A stretch of DNA of 64,000 bases from Pedobacter polysacchareus (GTDB taxonomy: Bacteria; Bacteroidota; Bacteroidia; Sphingobacteriales; Sphingobacteriaceae). The stretch is from NCBI RefSeq assembly GCF_019802255.1, contig NZ_JAHYSS010000003.1, forward strand, positions 372,001 through 436,000. The letters are read 5' to 3'. A program made the translations under genes and the position numbers. Position 1 is the first letter of the stretch. Each line of letters opens with the position of its first letter. This document shows, piece by piece, positions 16,004 through 25,668 of the stretch. Under the pieces are notes generated by a model. The model made no database searches, had not been told where the DNA came from, and was given only the letters and a program-made list of their open reading frames with translations.

Positions 16004-19000
16004 TTAGAAAGTAACATTTAAGTTGAGACCAAAGCTTTTTACCGAGGGTGTCTGCAATCCAGCACCGGAGATAAACTGATCCAGGTCCATATTTCTGGTT
16101 CCTTTACCCGTAAAATAGAGGAGATTTCTACCTACCAATGATAGACTTGCGGCACTCAGGATCTTTGTTCTTTGCAGGAAGTTTGCTGGCACGTTATAGG
16201 TCAGCACTACCTCTCTCAGCTTCACAAATGTTCTGCTGCGCATCAGTTCATAATTCGATCTGTTAAAGTTTCTAGCCCAGGTCTGGTACAATACCGGGAC
16301 ATCATTATTGGCAAATACGCGGGTATCAGAAATCACATTGCCATCCTGGTCGGTATTTAAAGCACCGCTAACAATCTTTAAACCATCCGTCATCACGCTG
16401 CCTTTCCAACTGGAGTTTGCTCTGTTTTGCCAGTCCAACAGTCGGTAAGGGCTATCAGATGCTGGTGCAGTTCCAGAGTTCCATTGAGAATCATCCACAG
16501 CATTGGCGATTTTGCCACCAAAACGACCATCCACCTGGAAACTCAAACCAATACTTTTGTATCTGAAAGAGTTGTTGATACTGGCTACAAAATTATTGTC
16601 GCTATAGCCAACAAGGCTTCTATAAGGATTTAAAGCAGGCAATCCATTCGTACCTACAATCATTTTTCCGTTCGGATCACGCTGGAAATCGGTAATGAAA
16701 TAACCATCGGCTCTATCTCCAACTTTGATTAATCCATCTCTTTCCAGGATGCCATCAATTTTATTCAGCCAGCGGTGATTCGTTGACCAGTTCAGCACTA
16801 CATTCCATAAGAAATCAGTGGTCTTTACCGGACTTCCGTCTACCGTTATTTCCAGTCCTTTTCTCACATAGGTAAACGCATTTTTTTGAGTAGAAGTCAC
16901 TCCTGAAGTCGGACTCACTGTAAGGTTTACAATTTCCGGCCCTTCAATATTATAGAATGCGGCAGCATCAAATCCGATCCTGTTGTTTAAAAATCTGGCT
17001 TCCAGTCCTACCTCTGTTGTTTTCACCCTTGCCGCTAAAATATCAGGGTTCGTCAGGACGCCGCTATAAGTAACTCCTGTATTGTTGTTCCATCGGGTGG
17101 CGTAAGGTGTATACGTGGAGTTCAATTTATAGATGTCGTATTGTGCATCTTCTTTAGCAAGATCAGAGGCCACATTGGCATAAGAACCTCTCATTTTCAA
17201 GAAGGAAATTCCTTTTGGCAGTTCAACCATTTGAGAAATTACGGCACTTAATGAAGCTGAAGGATAGAAATAGGCATTGTGCTTTTTAGGTAAAGTGCTG
17301 GATTTATCATACCTCCCGGTTAAGTTCAGAAACAAATAATTCTTATAATCCAAGTCTACCAAACCGTAGGTACTGGCTACTTGTCTGTGCCCATAATCAT
17401 TCGTTGGTACCGAAGGCAATACGGTGTTAGCCAGGTCATATACGCCAGGAACAATCAGTCCGCCATTGGTACTTGCACTTAATGAGCTTACTTTTACGGT
17501 TCTTAAATTTGCAAAAACCGAAGATTTGAATCCAAAATCTTTAAATCTATCCGCATAGCTGAATGAGGCTTCGGTATTGTTTTCCCAGAATTTATCGTAT
17601 ACCTCCTGATAACCACCTACCTGGTTTACGCCATCATTATAGAAGTTTCCTGATACCGGAATACGTTTAGTGCGGGACCTGTTCCAGGTACTCACATTAC
17701 TTCTAAGGTTAAAATTCAACTTATCGGTAATGCTGTATTTCATGGAAAGGTGTCCATAGATATCATCTTTTGCATAGCTATGCAAGTTTTCATAAGCCGT
17801 AAAATACGGGTTGTTATAAATTGTATATTCTCTGTTGTATTGCTGAATATTCTCCTGACCAGGTTTCCAGTAGTTCTGAAGATCTCTGACGTCGTAATCG
17901 GCACCACCCCAGATGTTCATCAGGTATACATAACTGTTGGGCCCATAATTCGCATCCGGATAGTTTGGTGTGATCTGTTTATTGTAATTGATATTCGCTT
18001 CAAACCTTACTTTTTTACCTGCATTTAATCCGCCTGAAAAATTAAAGTTTGTACTGCCTAATTTGGTATTTGGCACTGTACCACGCTGCAGCATCTGCGA
18101 AAGTGAGACACGCATATCACCAACTTCACTTTTGGTAGAGATTGCGACGTTATTGGTGCTCAACAGTCCATCACGTAGGAAATTCTTCAGGTTATCTTTT
18201 CCTCTCGCCAGCCATGGGATCGGTACCAGCGCTTTAGTGACCGGATCAACTGGACTATTGTATTGATTGATGAGCTGACCTTCAAATCTTGGTCCCCATA
18301 CAAAATAATCATTGTCGTTGATACCACCACCTTTTCCATCTTTAAATTCATACTTAAAATTGTCGCCAGCACCATAAGCAGTCTGATAATCAGGGATTGC
18401 ATTATAGCCGGTTTGTAACTGTGTACTGGAGTTAAAGTCGACCGAAAATCCTTTGCTGATCGAGCCTCCTTTTTTTGTGGTGATCAGGATCGCTCCTCTC
18501 TGACCCCTGCTTCCATACAATGCAGCAGCATTTGCACCTTTCAATACGGAGTACGTTTCAATATCATCCGGACTTAAGTTCCAGGAATCGGAGCTGATCG
18601 GTACGCCGTCTACTACGATCAGCACCCCAGACTGTCCCCGCAGGTAAATCCCAGGATCTCCAAACAGGTTGGCACTTGGGGTAATCGTCAGACCGGCAAC
18701 TTTTCCTGTCAGCGAGCTGATTCCATTGGGTTCCCTTGCCTTTACCAGATCGCTTCCTTTAACTTCCTGAACGGAGTAGCCTACTGCTTTTTTCTCCTTT
18801 TTAATGCCTAGTGCAGTCACCACCACATCATCCAGCGATTTACTGTCGCTCTGTAAGGTGATGTTATTTGCAGAGATACTGCTCACTTTTACTTGTTTAG
18901 TCTTGTAACCAATCGATCTGATTTCCAAAAGATCTTCCAGTGCTCCAATGATACTAAATCCCCCTTTAAAATCAGTTGAAGTACTTTTTCCGTTATTTTT

Positions 19001-19141
19001 GTTCGTCACAGTCGCACCAGGAATCGGCCCCGATTCATCTGCAACAGTCCCGGTTATTTTGGACTGCCCATACATGTTAATGCTGCAGAACATGAGAAAT
19101 ACCGTGAATAGTAATTTCCCTTTTGTGTAGAATTGATTCAT
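16004..19141 (-). CDS. SusC/RagA-family TonB-linked outer-membrane transporter
   Basis: A 1045-residue outer-membrane transporter. It has a signal peptide (ends near NMYGQ), a carboxypeptidase-regulatory-like domain (ITGTVADESGPIPGATVTNKN), the SusC-type TonB box/plug region (VVTALGIKKEKKAVGYSVQEV, then LKGANAAALYGSRGQRGAILITTKKG) and a C-terminal barrel ending in a phenylalanine (LNLNVTF). It has no STN domain, so it is not wired to an ECF sigma/FecR pair. It forms a translocation unit with the SusD protein encoded ten bases downstream. Its promoter contains the palindromic 30-base element also found upstream of the HAD hydrolase gene. Confidence 0.93.
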   Translation of the reverse strand: MNQFYTKGKLLFTVFLMFCSINMYGQSKITGTVADESGPIPGATVTNKNNGKSTSTDFKGGFSIIGALEDLLEIRSIGYKTKQVKVSSISANNITLQSDSKSLDDVVVTALGIKKEKKAVGYSVQEVKGSDLVKAREPNGISSLTGKVAGLTITPSANLFGDPGIYLRGQSGVLIVVDGVPISSDSWNLSPDDIETYSVLKGANAAALYGSRGQRGAILITTKKGGSISKGFSVDFNSSTQLQTGYNAIPDYQTAYGAGDNFKYEFKDGKGGGINDNDYFVWGPRFEGQLINQYNSPVDPVTKALVPIPWLARGKDNLKNFLRDGLLSTNNVAISTKSEVGDMRVSLSQMLQRGTVPNTKLGSTNFNFSGGLNAGKKVRFEANINYNKQITPNYPDANYGPNSYVYLMNIWGGADYDVRDLQNYWKPGQENIQQYNREYTIYNNPYFTAYENLHSYAKDDIYGHLSMKYSITDKLNFNLRSNVSTWNRSRTKRIPVSGNFYNDGVNQVGGYQEVYDKFWENNTEASFSYADRFKDFGFKSSVFANLRTVKVSSLSASTNGGLIVPGVYDLANTVLPSVPTNDYGHRQVASTYGLVDLDYKNYLFLNLTGRYDKSSTLPKKHNAYFYPSASLSAVISQMVELPKGISFLKMRGSYANVASDLAKEDAQYDIYKLNSTYTPYATRWNNNTGVTYSGVLTNPDILAARVKTTEVGLEARFLNNRIGFDAAAFYNIEGPEIVNLTVSPTSGVTSTQKNAFTYVRKGLEITVDGSPVKTTDFLWNVVLNWSTNHRWLNKIDGILERDGLIKVGDRADGYFITDFQRDPNGKMIVGTNGLPALNPYRSLVGYSDNNFVASINNSFRYKSIGLSFQVDGRFGGKIANAVDDSQWNSGTAPASDSPYRLLDWQNRANSSWKGSVMTDGLKIVSGALNTDQDGNVISDTRVFANNDVPVLYQTWARNFNRSNYELMRSRTFVKLREVVLTYNVPANFLQRTKILSAASLSLVGRNLLYFTGKGTRNMDLDQFISGAGLQTPSVKSFGLNLNVTF

Positions 19142-19158
19142 AATTTAGTTATTGATTT

Positions 19159-19188
19159 GTTTAGCAAAACTAAACTCTGTTTATAAAC
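19159..19188 (-). promoter_or_regulatory. Promoter/operator shared with HAD gene (copy 2)
   Basis: Twenty-nine of 30 bases equal the element at 2470-2499: palindrome GTTTATAAAC followed by GTTTAG-TTTTG-CTAAAC on the minus strand, with TAGTTTTG as the -7 box. It ends 17 bases upstream of the SusC start, giving a very short leader if transcription starts just after the box. Confidence 0.6.
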
Positions 19189-19251
19189 ACACTACTAAAC
19201 ATTCGTTAAGCATTTGTAAACGACCATAACTAAACCATTGTTTATGTGGAT

Positions 19252-19286
19252 GAAAAAAGCCCGATTCTTAATTAAAGAACCGGGCT
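19252..19286 (-). terminator. Terminator with no obvious upstream gene
   Basis: On the minus strand the stem AGCCCGGTTCTT / AAGAATCGGGCT (11 of 12 pairs) is followed by a run of six T. No minus-strand gene ends here; the nearest upstream gene (MscS) is on the plus strand. It may end a small RNA, or be an attenuator if SusC is also transcribed from further upstream. Confidence 0.6.
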
Positions 19287-19529
19287 GGTTAGGATTAAAT
19301 TAACATTAGTTGTGATTAACCGATTTTATCGGCGCTGGGCAGCGATAGCTATCAATAGAAATCAGCACCACATTTCTTGTTATTGTAGGTTAAGGATTTA
19401 TAATAACGCTTTTCTGAATTTTATCCTTCCTATCAAAAATTATGGGTTATCACAATCTATATAACTATTTTTGCGACTTCAACGGCTTTCATACTGTTGG
19501 ATCGCTCTACCCTACTTCCTAAAAATCCA

Positions 19530-21890
19530 ATGACAGAAAGACCTCTTTTTTCCCTATCCATTCGCCAGACGATCGCCTTATTACTGGCCTTATGCCTTTC
19601 TATTCCTGCTTTTGCGCAAAAAAACAAACATATAAATCAGGATCATCAGGACATTTCGATCCTTTCTGACTCAGCCACGCTGACGAAAAGCGATTACCTC
19701 AGCCATCTTGAAAAAGTATTTGAAACGGTTAATAAAGTTCCCGTTACCGTGGGTTCCTTTAAGAAGCTGACTCCCATAGCCGCACATTTAACACAGGATG
19801 AAGCTGCCCTTGCTTTACTCAAAAGCAGGCTCAGCCAAAGTGATAGAACGCCGAACCTGCAAAACCTGCAGATGGATCAGACTTTACTGAAAGAGCTTCA
19901 AACCAACAATACGGAGTGCCTGACAGATCTCGATGAATATGAAAAAGAATTGAGGGAACTAAAAACAGAAATCCTCAACCTGCGTAAGGATACGGTGCTG
20001 ATCAAGCTTTTCACACTGCCCTCCATGCGCACCCTGTTTAAAGACGAATTTGCAGAGCTCCAGAAAAAACACCTGGTCATGGATAGCCTCCTGAAAACGG
20101 CCACTTTATCGATAAATAACCTGCAGGCGCGAACTTCAGCGAACCTGATCAACATTAAAGAACTGATGTACCTGACGGACAGACAGCTCGATGCAGTCAG
20201 CATCAAAGCTTTCGGGAAAGAACGACGCTACCTTTGGGAGTCTTCAACGCGTAAAGGTAAAGGTCTTGGCTTCCGTAAGTTCATCAATGGCGAACAAGAA
20301 ATATCAGGCTATTACTTCGTTTACACCCGAAGCAGCCGCATGCTACTGATCTTTACCTGCCTCACTTTCTTCTTCTGGGTGTTCTTTAATTTCAGGAGCA
20401 TGAAGCGGCACGACCGATTGGAAGCGCTCGACGACTTCTCTTTACTGAATCCACAGCCCTACCTGATTACCTTTATCATGCTGTTTACCCTGGCCCCGAT
20501 ATTCGACCTCAAGGCACCGGCATTATACATCGAATCTGTACAGATTATACTCGCTATTTTACTGACATTTTTCTTCCGTAAAAGACTTTCTTCAAAGCTG
20601 TTTTACTATTGGTGCATCTTTGCAGTACTACTATTAGCACCGGTTTTTCTACGTTTATTAGGAATTCCTCCAAAATTTCAGCGCTGGCTGCTGCTCTTCC
20701 TAAGCATCAGTTCTATGGTCTTTGGGACTATGATCCTAAGGAAACTGGATGAGCAGGAAAAAAGGTATAGAATGATCCTGGTAACTGGATATATTTATAC
20801 CATCTTCGCCTTCATTGCTGTTTTTTGCAATCTTTTTGGCCGTTTCACACTGACACAGATTTTCTATTCCACAGGAGTCAATTCTTTGCTGAATGCCATT
20901 TCCTTAACCATCCTGGCAAAAGTATTTGTGGAAGCCTTTTTACTACAAATGAAAAGCAGCAGGATCCGTAAAGGTTATCCTGAATATTTCGACTGGCATC
21001 CGGTGATTTCAGGTCTTAAAAGGATTACCGGAATTGGTGCAACCATCATCTGGTTTATTATTTTCACCACCAACCTTAATATTTTCAATGGCCTGTACGA
21101 GTCCTTAATGGAAGTCCTTATAGAAAAAAGAACGATTGGAAACTTCTCCTTTACCTTTGGTGGTATCGTCCTGTTTTTAGGCATCATCTGGACCGCCAAC
21201 TTTTTACAGAAATACATTGCCTATTTCTTTGGAGATACTGGCGATGATGATATTGAAGACAATAAAGGGCAGCGTTCAAAATTACTGATTACACGCCTGG
21301 TACTGCTCATTGGAGGATTCATGATCGCCGTTGCCGCATCCGGACTTCCAATCGACAAAATTACCGTCATCCTTGGTGCCCTTGGTGTGGGTATCGGACT
21401 AGGTTTACAAAATATCGTGAGCAATTTCGTATCAGGGATCATTCTTATTTTTGATAAAACGATCCGTATAGGTGATGTGGTGGAATTGAGCAATAAAAAA
21501 GGAAGGGTGAAAGAAATTGGTGTTCGTGCGAGTACCCTGCTCACAGAAGAAGGTGCCGAAATTATTATTCCTAACGGGGCGATTTTATCAAACAACATCA
21601 TCAACTGGACGCTCAGCAATAACCAGATGCGGATAGACATCTCTTTAACGATCGCTAAGCCATTCAATTCAACGGAGGTAGTGAATCAGATCAGGGATAT
21701 TATCATCAATAACAACAACGTCTTTATCAACAAAGAACCAGTGATCATGATCAGTCCGGTGAGTAAGCAGAACAGCAACATAAAAATATACTTCTGGTGT
21801 AAGGACATTTCCAATGCGGATATGACCAGGAACATCGTGATTGCGCAGATATTTGAAGCCTTTGAAGAGAAAGAAATAGAAATTGTATAA
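19530..21890 (+). CDS. Large MscS-family mechanosensitive channel
   Basis: A 786-residue inner-membrane channel. It starts with a signal-like segment (LLALCLSIPAFAQ), followed by a long periplasmic, largely helical domain (to about 270), then multiple membrane spans from about 275 to 560. The C-terminal MscS core has the pore helix GALGVGIGLGLQNIVSNFVSGIILIFD, the beta domain IRIGDVVELSNKKGRVKEIGVRASTLLTEEGAEIIIPNGAILSNNIINW and a C-terminal alpha/beta domain. It belongs to the large MscK/MscM-like class that protects cells at osmotic downshock. ATG at 19530 is preferred to a TTG eleven codons earlier because the signal segment follows it. The lipoprotein gene downstream is 21 bases away. Confidence 0.87.
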   Translation: MTERPLFSLSIRQTIALLLALCLSIPAFAQKNKHINQDHQDISILSDSATLTKSDYLSHLEKVFETVNKVPVTVGSFKKLTPIAAHLTQDEAALALLKSRLSQSDRTPNLQNLQMDQTLLKELQTNNTECLTDLDEYEKELRELKTEILNLRKDTVLIKLFTLPSMRTLFKDEFAELQKKHLVMDSLLKTATLSINNLQARTSANLINIKELMYLTDRQLDAVSIKAFGKERRYLWESSTRKGKGLGFRKFINGEQEISGYYFVYTRSSRMLLIFTCLTFFFWVFFNFRSMKRHDRLEALDDFSLLNPQPYLITFIMLFTLAPIFDLKAPALYIESVQIILAILLTFFFRKRLSSKLFYYWCIFAVLLLAPVFLRLLGIPPKFQRWLLLFLSISSMVFGTMILRKLDEQEKRYRMILVTGYIYTIFAFIAVFCNLFGRFTLTQIFYSTGVNSLLNAISLTILAKVFVEAFLLQMKSSRIRKGYPEYFDWHPVISGLKRITGIGATIIWFIIFTTNLNIFNGLYESLMEVLIEKRTIGNFSFTFGGIVLFLGIIWTANFLQKYIAYFFGDTGDDDIEDNKGQRSKLLITRLVLLIGGFMIAVAASGLPIDKITVILGALGVGIGLGLQNIVSNFVSGIILIFDKTIRIGDVVELSNKKGRVKEIGVRASTLLTEEGAEIIIPNGAILSNNIINWTLSNNQMRIDISLTIAKPFNSTEVVNQIRDIIINNNNVFINKEPVIMISPVSKQNSNIKIYFWCKDISNADMTRNIVIAQIFEAFEEKEIEIV

Positions 21891-21911
21891 TTAAACCAGG
21901 AGATCCTAATT

Positions 21912-22337
21912 ATGAAAACTGCTTTTTATTCTCTTATGGTTATCATGTTCTGCAGTTCAGCCACCTGCAGAAAAGCACAATCAGGTAGTACTCTGGAGCA
22001 CAGCCTCATTGGCACATGGAAATACATTGGAAAAAGCGGGGGTTATGCCGGCAAACAAGAAAAAGCCGATCCATCACGGAAGGTGATTCTTCAATTTAAC
22101 AATGGGTTCCGTTACCAGCAAAAGATAAACGACAAGATTTCCGACCAGGGATCTTATGAAATATTTAAGGTGAAAAGCATTTATTCGGGGAAGGAAGATC
22201 ATGCGATACGTTTCAGATCGACATTAACCGCTCCGAGTAGAGACCATATCATTTCCATGCGAAATGACAGCTTAACACTTGCTGATAACGTCTATGATGG
22301 GTTTCAGATGGAATACATCAGAGCAACCCCTAAGTGA
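21912..22337 (+). CDS. Small lipocalin-like exported protein
   Basis: A 141-residue protein with a signal peptide and several cysteines near the cleavage region (MFCSSATCRK), probably a lipoprotein. The mature part has HSLIGTWKYIGKSGGYAGK and a closing strand pair (SLTLADNVYDGFQMEYIRA), as in small Bacteroidota lipocalin-like domains. No ligand is evident. It follows the MscS gene closely on the same strand and is probably co-transcribed with it. Confidence 0.6.
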   Translation: MKTAFYSLMVIMFCSSATCRKAQSGSTLEHSLIGTWKYIGKSGGYAGKQEKADPSRKVILQFNNGFRYQQKINDKISDQGSYEIFKVKSIYSGKEDHAIRFRSTLTAPSRDHIISMRNDSLTLADNVYDGFQMEYIRATPK

Positions 22338-22388
22338 TTCGATATATTATATTTATATTTAGTGAGTTAACATCTCCAACAATACTAA

Positions 22389-24071
22389 ATGGACAAAAAA
22401 ATCTCGAACACAGATTCATTGCCCTAATCAGAAAATCGTACTAACGATCCTAAGCTTGACCTGCCAAATTATAAATATCCTAGCCTAGATTTATTAGAAA
22501 GCTATGATGAAAGCATCGCTATTGATGCAGAAATACTTGAAGTAAATAAACACAAAATAGTCCAAACATTCAGCTATAGCAAAATTGAAATACTAAGTAT
22601 AAGAGCTATAGTTGGACCAACACTTACCCGTTACGAATTTGTTACAGCACCAGGTGCTAGGGTCACAAAAATTAAAAGTTTAAAAGGTGATTTAGCCCTA
22701 ATTTTGGCTGCCGATATTAATATTATAGGCCCTATCCCGGGAATGGGAACTATGGGTATCGAGGTTCCTCATAAAACTCCTGGAATAGTATCTATTCGGT
22801 CCATCTTGGCCACTGAAAAATTCCAAATGTGTGACTTTGATTTACCTATTGCTCTGGGTAGAACTATGAATAATGAGGTGACAATTGTCGATTTAACTAA
22901 ACTACCTCACTTGTTGATTTCTGGTGCAACTGGCCAAGGTAAATCGGTATGTCTCAATGCCATACTCTTTTCACTGATTTATAAAAAACATCCTTCACAA
23001 TTGAAGTTTGTGTTAATTGATATTAATAAATTAGAATTGAGTCTTTTCCTGGGAATACAACAGCACTTTCTAGCTAAATTACCAGGTAAGGTAGATCCTA
23101 TTATTACTGATAAACAAAGTGCGATAGATGCACTCACGGGCTTGACTATTGAATTGGATTTACGTTATGATTTATTGAAGAATGCTGGCCTGCGTCATAT
23201 TAAAGAATACAACCAAAAGTTTACAGATCAGAAATTAGATACGAATCATGAGCATCGATTCCTTCCATTTATTGTAGTAATGATTGATGAGTTTGCTGAA
23301 TTATTAACAGCAAATAAACAACTGGAATTACTAATAAGCCGTTTGGTACAGCTAGGACGGGCCGCAGGTATTCATCTGATCATATCCACACAACAGCCTT
23401 CTGTGAAAATTATTACAGGTACAATTAAAGCAAATTTCACTTCTAGATTAGCATTTAGAGTATCGTCTCCTATCGAATCCCGGACAATTCTGGATCATAA
23501 TGGTGCGGAGCTGTTAAATGGAAACGGTGATATGCTGCTATCTACAGGAGCTGAAATTATTCGCTTGCAAGGCGCTTTTGTAGATACAAAAGAAGTGCTT
23601 AGATTAAATCAATTTATTGGCTACCAACAAGGATATCCCGAAGCCTATTTATTGTCAAAATATGTGACGGATCCATTTCCCTCTTTAACTTCGGTTCGTC
23701 GTGATTCGTTATTTTCTGATGCGGCAAGATTAATTGTGATGCATCAGCAGGGATCTACTTCTCTTATACAGAGAAAACTAAAAATTAATTATGATCGTGC
23801 TTCCCATATTATTGATCAATTAGAAGCTACTGGAGTAATTGGGCCATTTTGCGGAAGTAATGCGAGGGAAGTCAAAATTCATGATGATTATGATCTCGAA
23901 GTGTTTTTGCATAGTTTAAATTTAGATCAATCTACTTTTTTTATCCCAGAACCTATAAAAGCAGAACCCAAGCAGACTAAAGTCACTCCAATTGACACAC
24001 CTAGTATAAAACCAAAAACCGATTCTAATAAGGGCAGCTTTTGGAACCGATTCTTTAGTGAAATTTTTTAA
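22389..24071 (+). CDS. FtsK/SpoIIIE-type DNA translocase paralogue, 5' end disrupted (possible pseudogene)
   Basis: This encodes the motor part of FtsK without the N-terminal membrane domain. An ATG at 22389 opens the frame but meets a TAA at 22425 after 12 codons. The same frame then runs uninterrupted to 24071 and reads as FtsK from LDLPNYKYPSLDLLESYDE onward. No ATG, GTG or TTG occurs in frame until a TTG at 22704, which lies inside conserved sequence. Walker A (GATGQGKSV), Walker B (IVVMIDEFAEL) and the C-terminal gamma winged helix (about SLFSDAARLIVMHQ to AREVKI) are present. The usual TQRPSV motif is TQQPSV and VDPKKVEL is IDINKLEL. The segment is AT-rich against its neighbours. It may be a decaying duplicate or a translocase from a lost mobile element. 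Confidence 0.75.
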
Positions 24072-24073
24072 GA

Positions 24074-24400
24074 TTAACCCCTTAAATAGGGTTTCATCAC
24101 CATTTCCAGCATATCAATTAATTCGATATCCATATATTGATAATCATCAGGAATATCCATTACAACAACCTGCCTATGATCCAATAAAGATGGATATTTC
24201 TGCTGTATCCATTGTTTATGCTGCTTTTCCATGACAAATATCAGGTCAGCCCATTCCAGTAATTTTTCATTTACTTTAATTCTGGCAGAGCTCGATGTCC
24301 CTGCAGAACGAACACTGATGCCATCCACATTTTTGAATATATCTTCGGCAGTTCTACTACGCCATTGATTACGGCTACAAATGAAAAGAAAATTGTTCAA
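24074..24400 (-). CDS. Low-molecular-weight protein tyrosine phosphatase-family protein
   Basis: A 108-residue cytoplasmic protein. The phosphate-binding loop CSRNQWRS fits C(X)5R(S/T) near the N-terminus, and the ISVRSAGTSSSARIKV and DLIFVMEKQHKQWI blocks match low-molecular-weight tyrosine phosphatases. The DP catalytic acid motif is weak (IPDDYQYMD near the C-terminus). It is shorter than the usual 150 residues, but this compact form is common in bacteria. It is convergent with the FtsK-like gene, only two bases apart, and shares its AT-rich composition, so the two may have arrived together. Confidence 0.8.
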   Translation of the reverse strand: MNNFLFICSRNQWRSRTAEDIFKNVDGISVRSAGTSSSARIKVNEKLLEWADLIFVMEKQHKQWIQQKYPSLLDHRQVVVMDIPDDYQYMDIELIDMLEMVMKPYLRG

Positions 24401-24519
24401 ATCTAAAGTACAATTAAAGGTTACAGCTTTGGGAATTAAATGAAGGAGAATTCCAAAGGTGCAAAATTAGTTGATGATAAAATAAAATTCCCTAAAGTGA
24501 CAATAGTACACCTCCTCCC

Positions 24520-24550
24520 TTTCGTCTTAAACCCCATGATTTTCGCTTTG
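24520..24550. promoter_or_regulatory. LytTR-type direct repeat upstream of the LytS gene
   Basis: TTTCGTCTT at 24520-24528 and TTTCGCTTT at 24541-24549 are direct repeats exactly 21 bases apart, two helical turns, as LytTR regulators require. The element ends 72 bases before the start codon. A GATCTTTG box at 24584-24591 is the probable -7 element. The same arrangement occurs upstream of the DUF418 gene, so this is likely an autoregulatory site. Confidence 0.7.
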
Positions 24551-24622
24551 ATGCATATCATGAGAAATTGTGACTAAAAACCTGATCTTTGTAAAAGACG
24601 AAAAGCCTTAATTTCTTATATT

Positions 24623-25663
24623 ATGGGTAGATCGTTTATTACAAAAACAAGGAACACATTGCTAAAAAAATACAATTCTTACCAGTTACTTTTCATCAGC
24701 CTGATCGCCGCATTATTTGTGATGTATCCAGATATGACCTGGTTGCCATTCGAGCTGAAAAACATTGCTGAATCGGAGAAAACCAATTATGTTGCTTTCT
24801 TTTTGTTGCGCTATACTTTCCTGGTCGCATTGGTCTTTTTATTGATAAAAATCAACTTACATCAGATCAACACTGTGCTCTTCAAAAAGCGTTTCGCCTA
24901 TAACACACTAATTTCTGCGGTGGCCTACATGATCTACGGAGGCCTTACTTTTTTGATCTATGGACGATTGAAACATTTTGGGAGTTTAGTCCTGTTCCAA
25001 TTTTTTGTGGTATCCATTCTTAGTACGCTAATGGGACATATCGTGATCCTGTACCATGAACAGCGGAAAAGAGAGCAGGAAATTGAGGAATTAAGGGTAA
25101 AAAATCTGCAAAGTCAGTATGATGCTTTAACCAACCAGATTAATCCGCATTTCTTTTTTAATTCACTAAATGGCCTGACCTCCTTAATCCGGAAAAAGAA
25201 CAATGAAGAAACACTGACTTATGTAAATAAGCTGTCTGATGTATTTCGCTACATCCTTCAAAGCAACAAAAAAGGACTAGTTACGCTTGGAGAAGAGCTG
25301 ACATTTGTGGATGCCTTTCGCTATATGATGGAGGTCCGCTTTGCAAATAAACTGGAATACCGTGTAGATATTGATGAAAAAGTATTGTCACAGAAGATCC
25401 CAGTCCTTTCTATTCTTCCGCTGCTTGACAATATAGTGGTTCACAATATGATCGACAGCGATCATAAAATGACCGTTGACCTCTCTATTAATGCAGCTAA
25501 TGAATTGGTGGTTTCTAACCCCATTTACCCGAAACTAGCTCCTGCGGCAACGAACGGAACAGGACTTAAAAACTTAGAAAGTCGATTTCTATTGCTGATG
25601 AATAAGCAGATCCGGATAGAAAACAAAGCGGATAGATTCAACGTTTACTTACCATTAGGATAA
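24623..25663 (+). CDS. LytS/YehU-type sensor histidine kinase
   Basis: A 346-residue membrane kinase. Four membrane segments (about 20-42, 55-78, 92-113 and 120-145) form the sensor. A coiled linker leads to the His_kinase domain with phospho-acceptor His176 in NQINPHFFFNSLNGLTSLI. The ATPase half is short, with LLPLLDNIVVHNMID in place of a strong N box and GTGLKNLESRFLLL as the G box, as in other Bacteroidota LytS proteins. Five bases separate it from the LytTR regulator, its evident partner. The stimulus is unknown. A LytTR-type repeat lies upstream of the gene. Confidence 0.88.
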   Translation: MGRSFITKTRNTLLKKYNSYQLLFISLIAALFVMYPDMTWLPFELKNIAESEKTNYVAFFLLRYTFLVALVFLLIKINLHQINTVLFKKRFAYNTLISAVAYMIYGGLTFLIYGRLKHFGSLVLFQFFVVSILSTLMGHIVILYHEQRKREQEIEELRVKNLQSQYDALTNQINPHFFFNSLNGLTSLIRKKNNEETLTYVNKLSDVFRYILQSNKKGLVTLGEELTFVDAFRYMMEVRFANKLEYRVDIDEKVLSQKIPVLSILPLLDNIVVHNMIDSDHKMTVDLSINAANELVVSNPIYPKLAPAATNGTGLKNLESRFLLLMNKQIRIENKADRFNVYLPLG

Positions 25664-25668
25664 CCAAT

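Larger units (their letters stand above)
19142..19529. other. Intergenic region between SusC and MscS genes
   Basis: This 388-base region holds the SusC promoter element (19159-19188) and the CTAAACCATTGTTTA element (19230-19244). It also holds a minus-strand terminator hairpin (19252-19286) and a cluster of small inverted repeats near 19330-19365 (CCGATTTTATCGG, GATAGCTATC). No ORF with coding character is seen apart from the MscS leader. Confidence 0.5.

Noticed and set aside
21221..21667. A 148-codon open frame on the minus strand
   Set aside because: It is antisense to the conserved MscS core and reads as a low-complexity hydrophobic chain.
22389..24400. An integrated phage or conjugative element
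   Set aside because: There is an FtsK-like gene and AT-rich DNA but no integrase, relaxase, structural gene or flanking repeat was seen.
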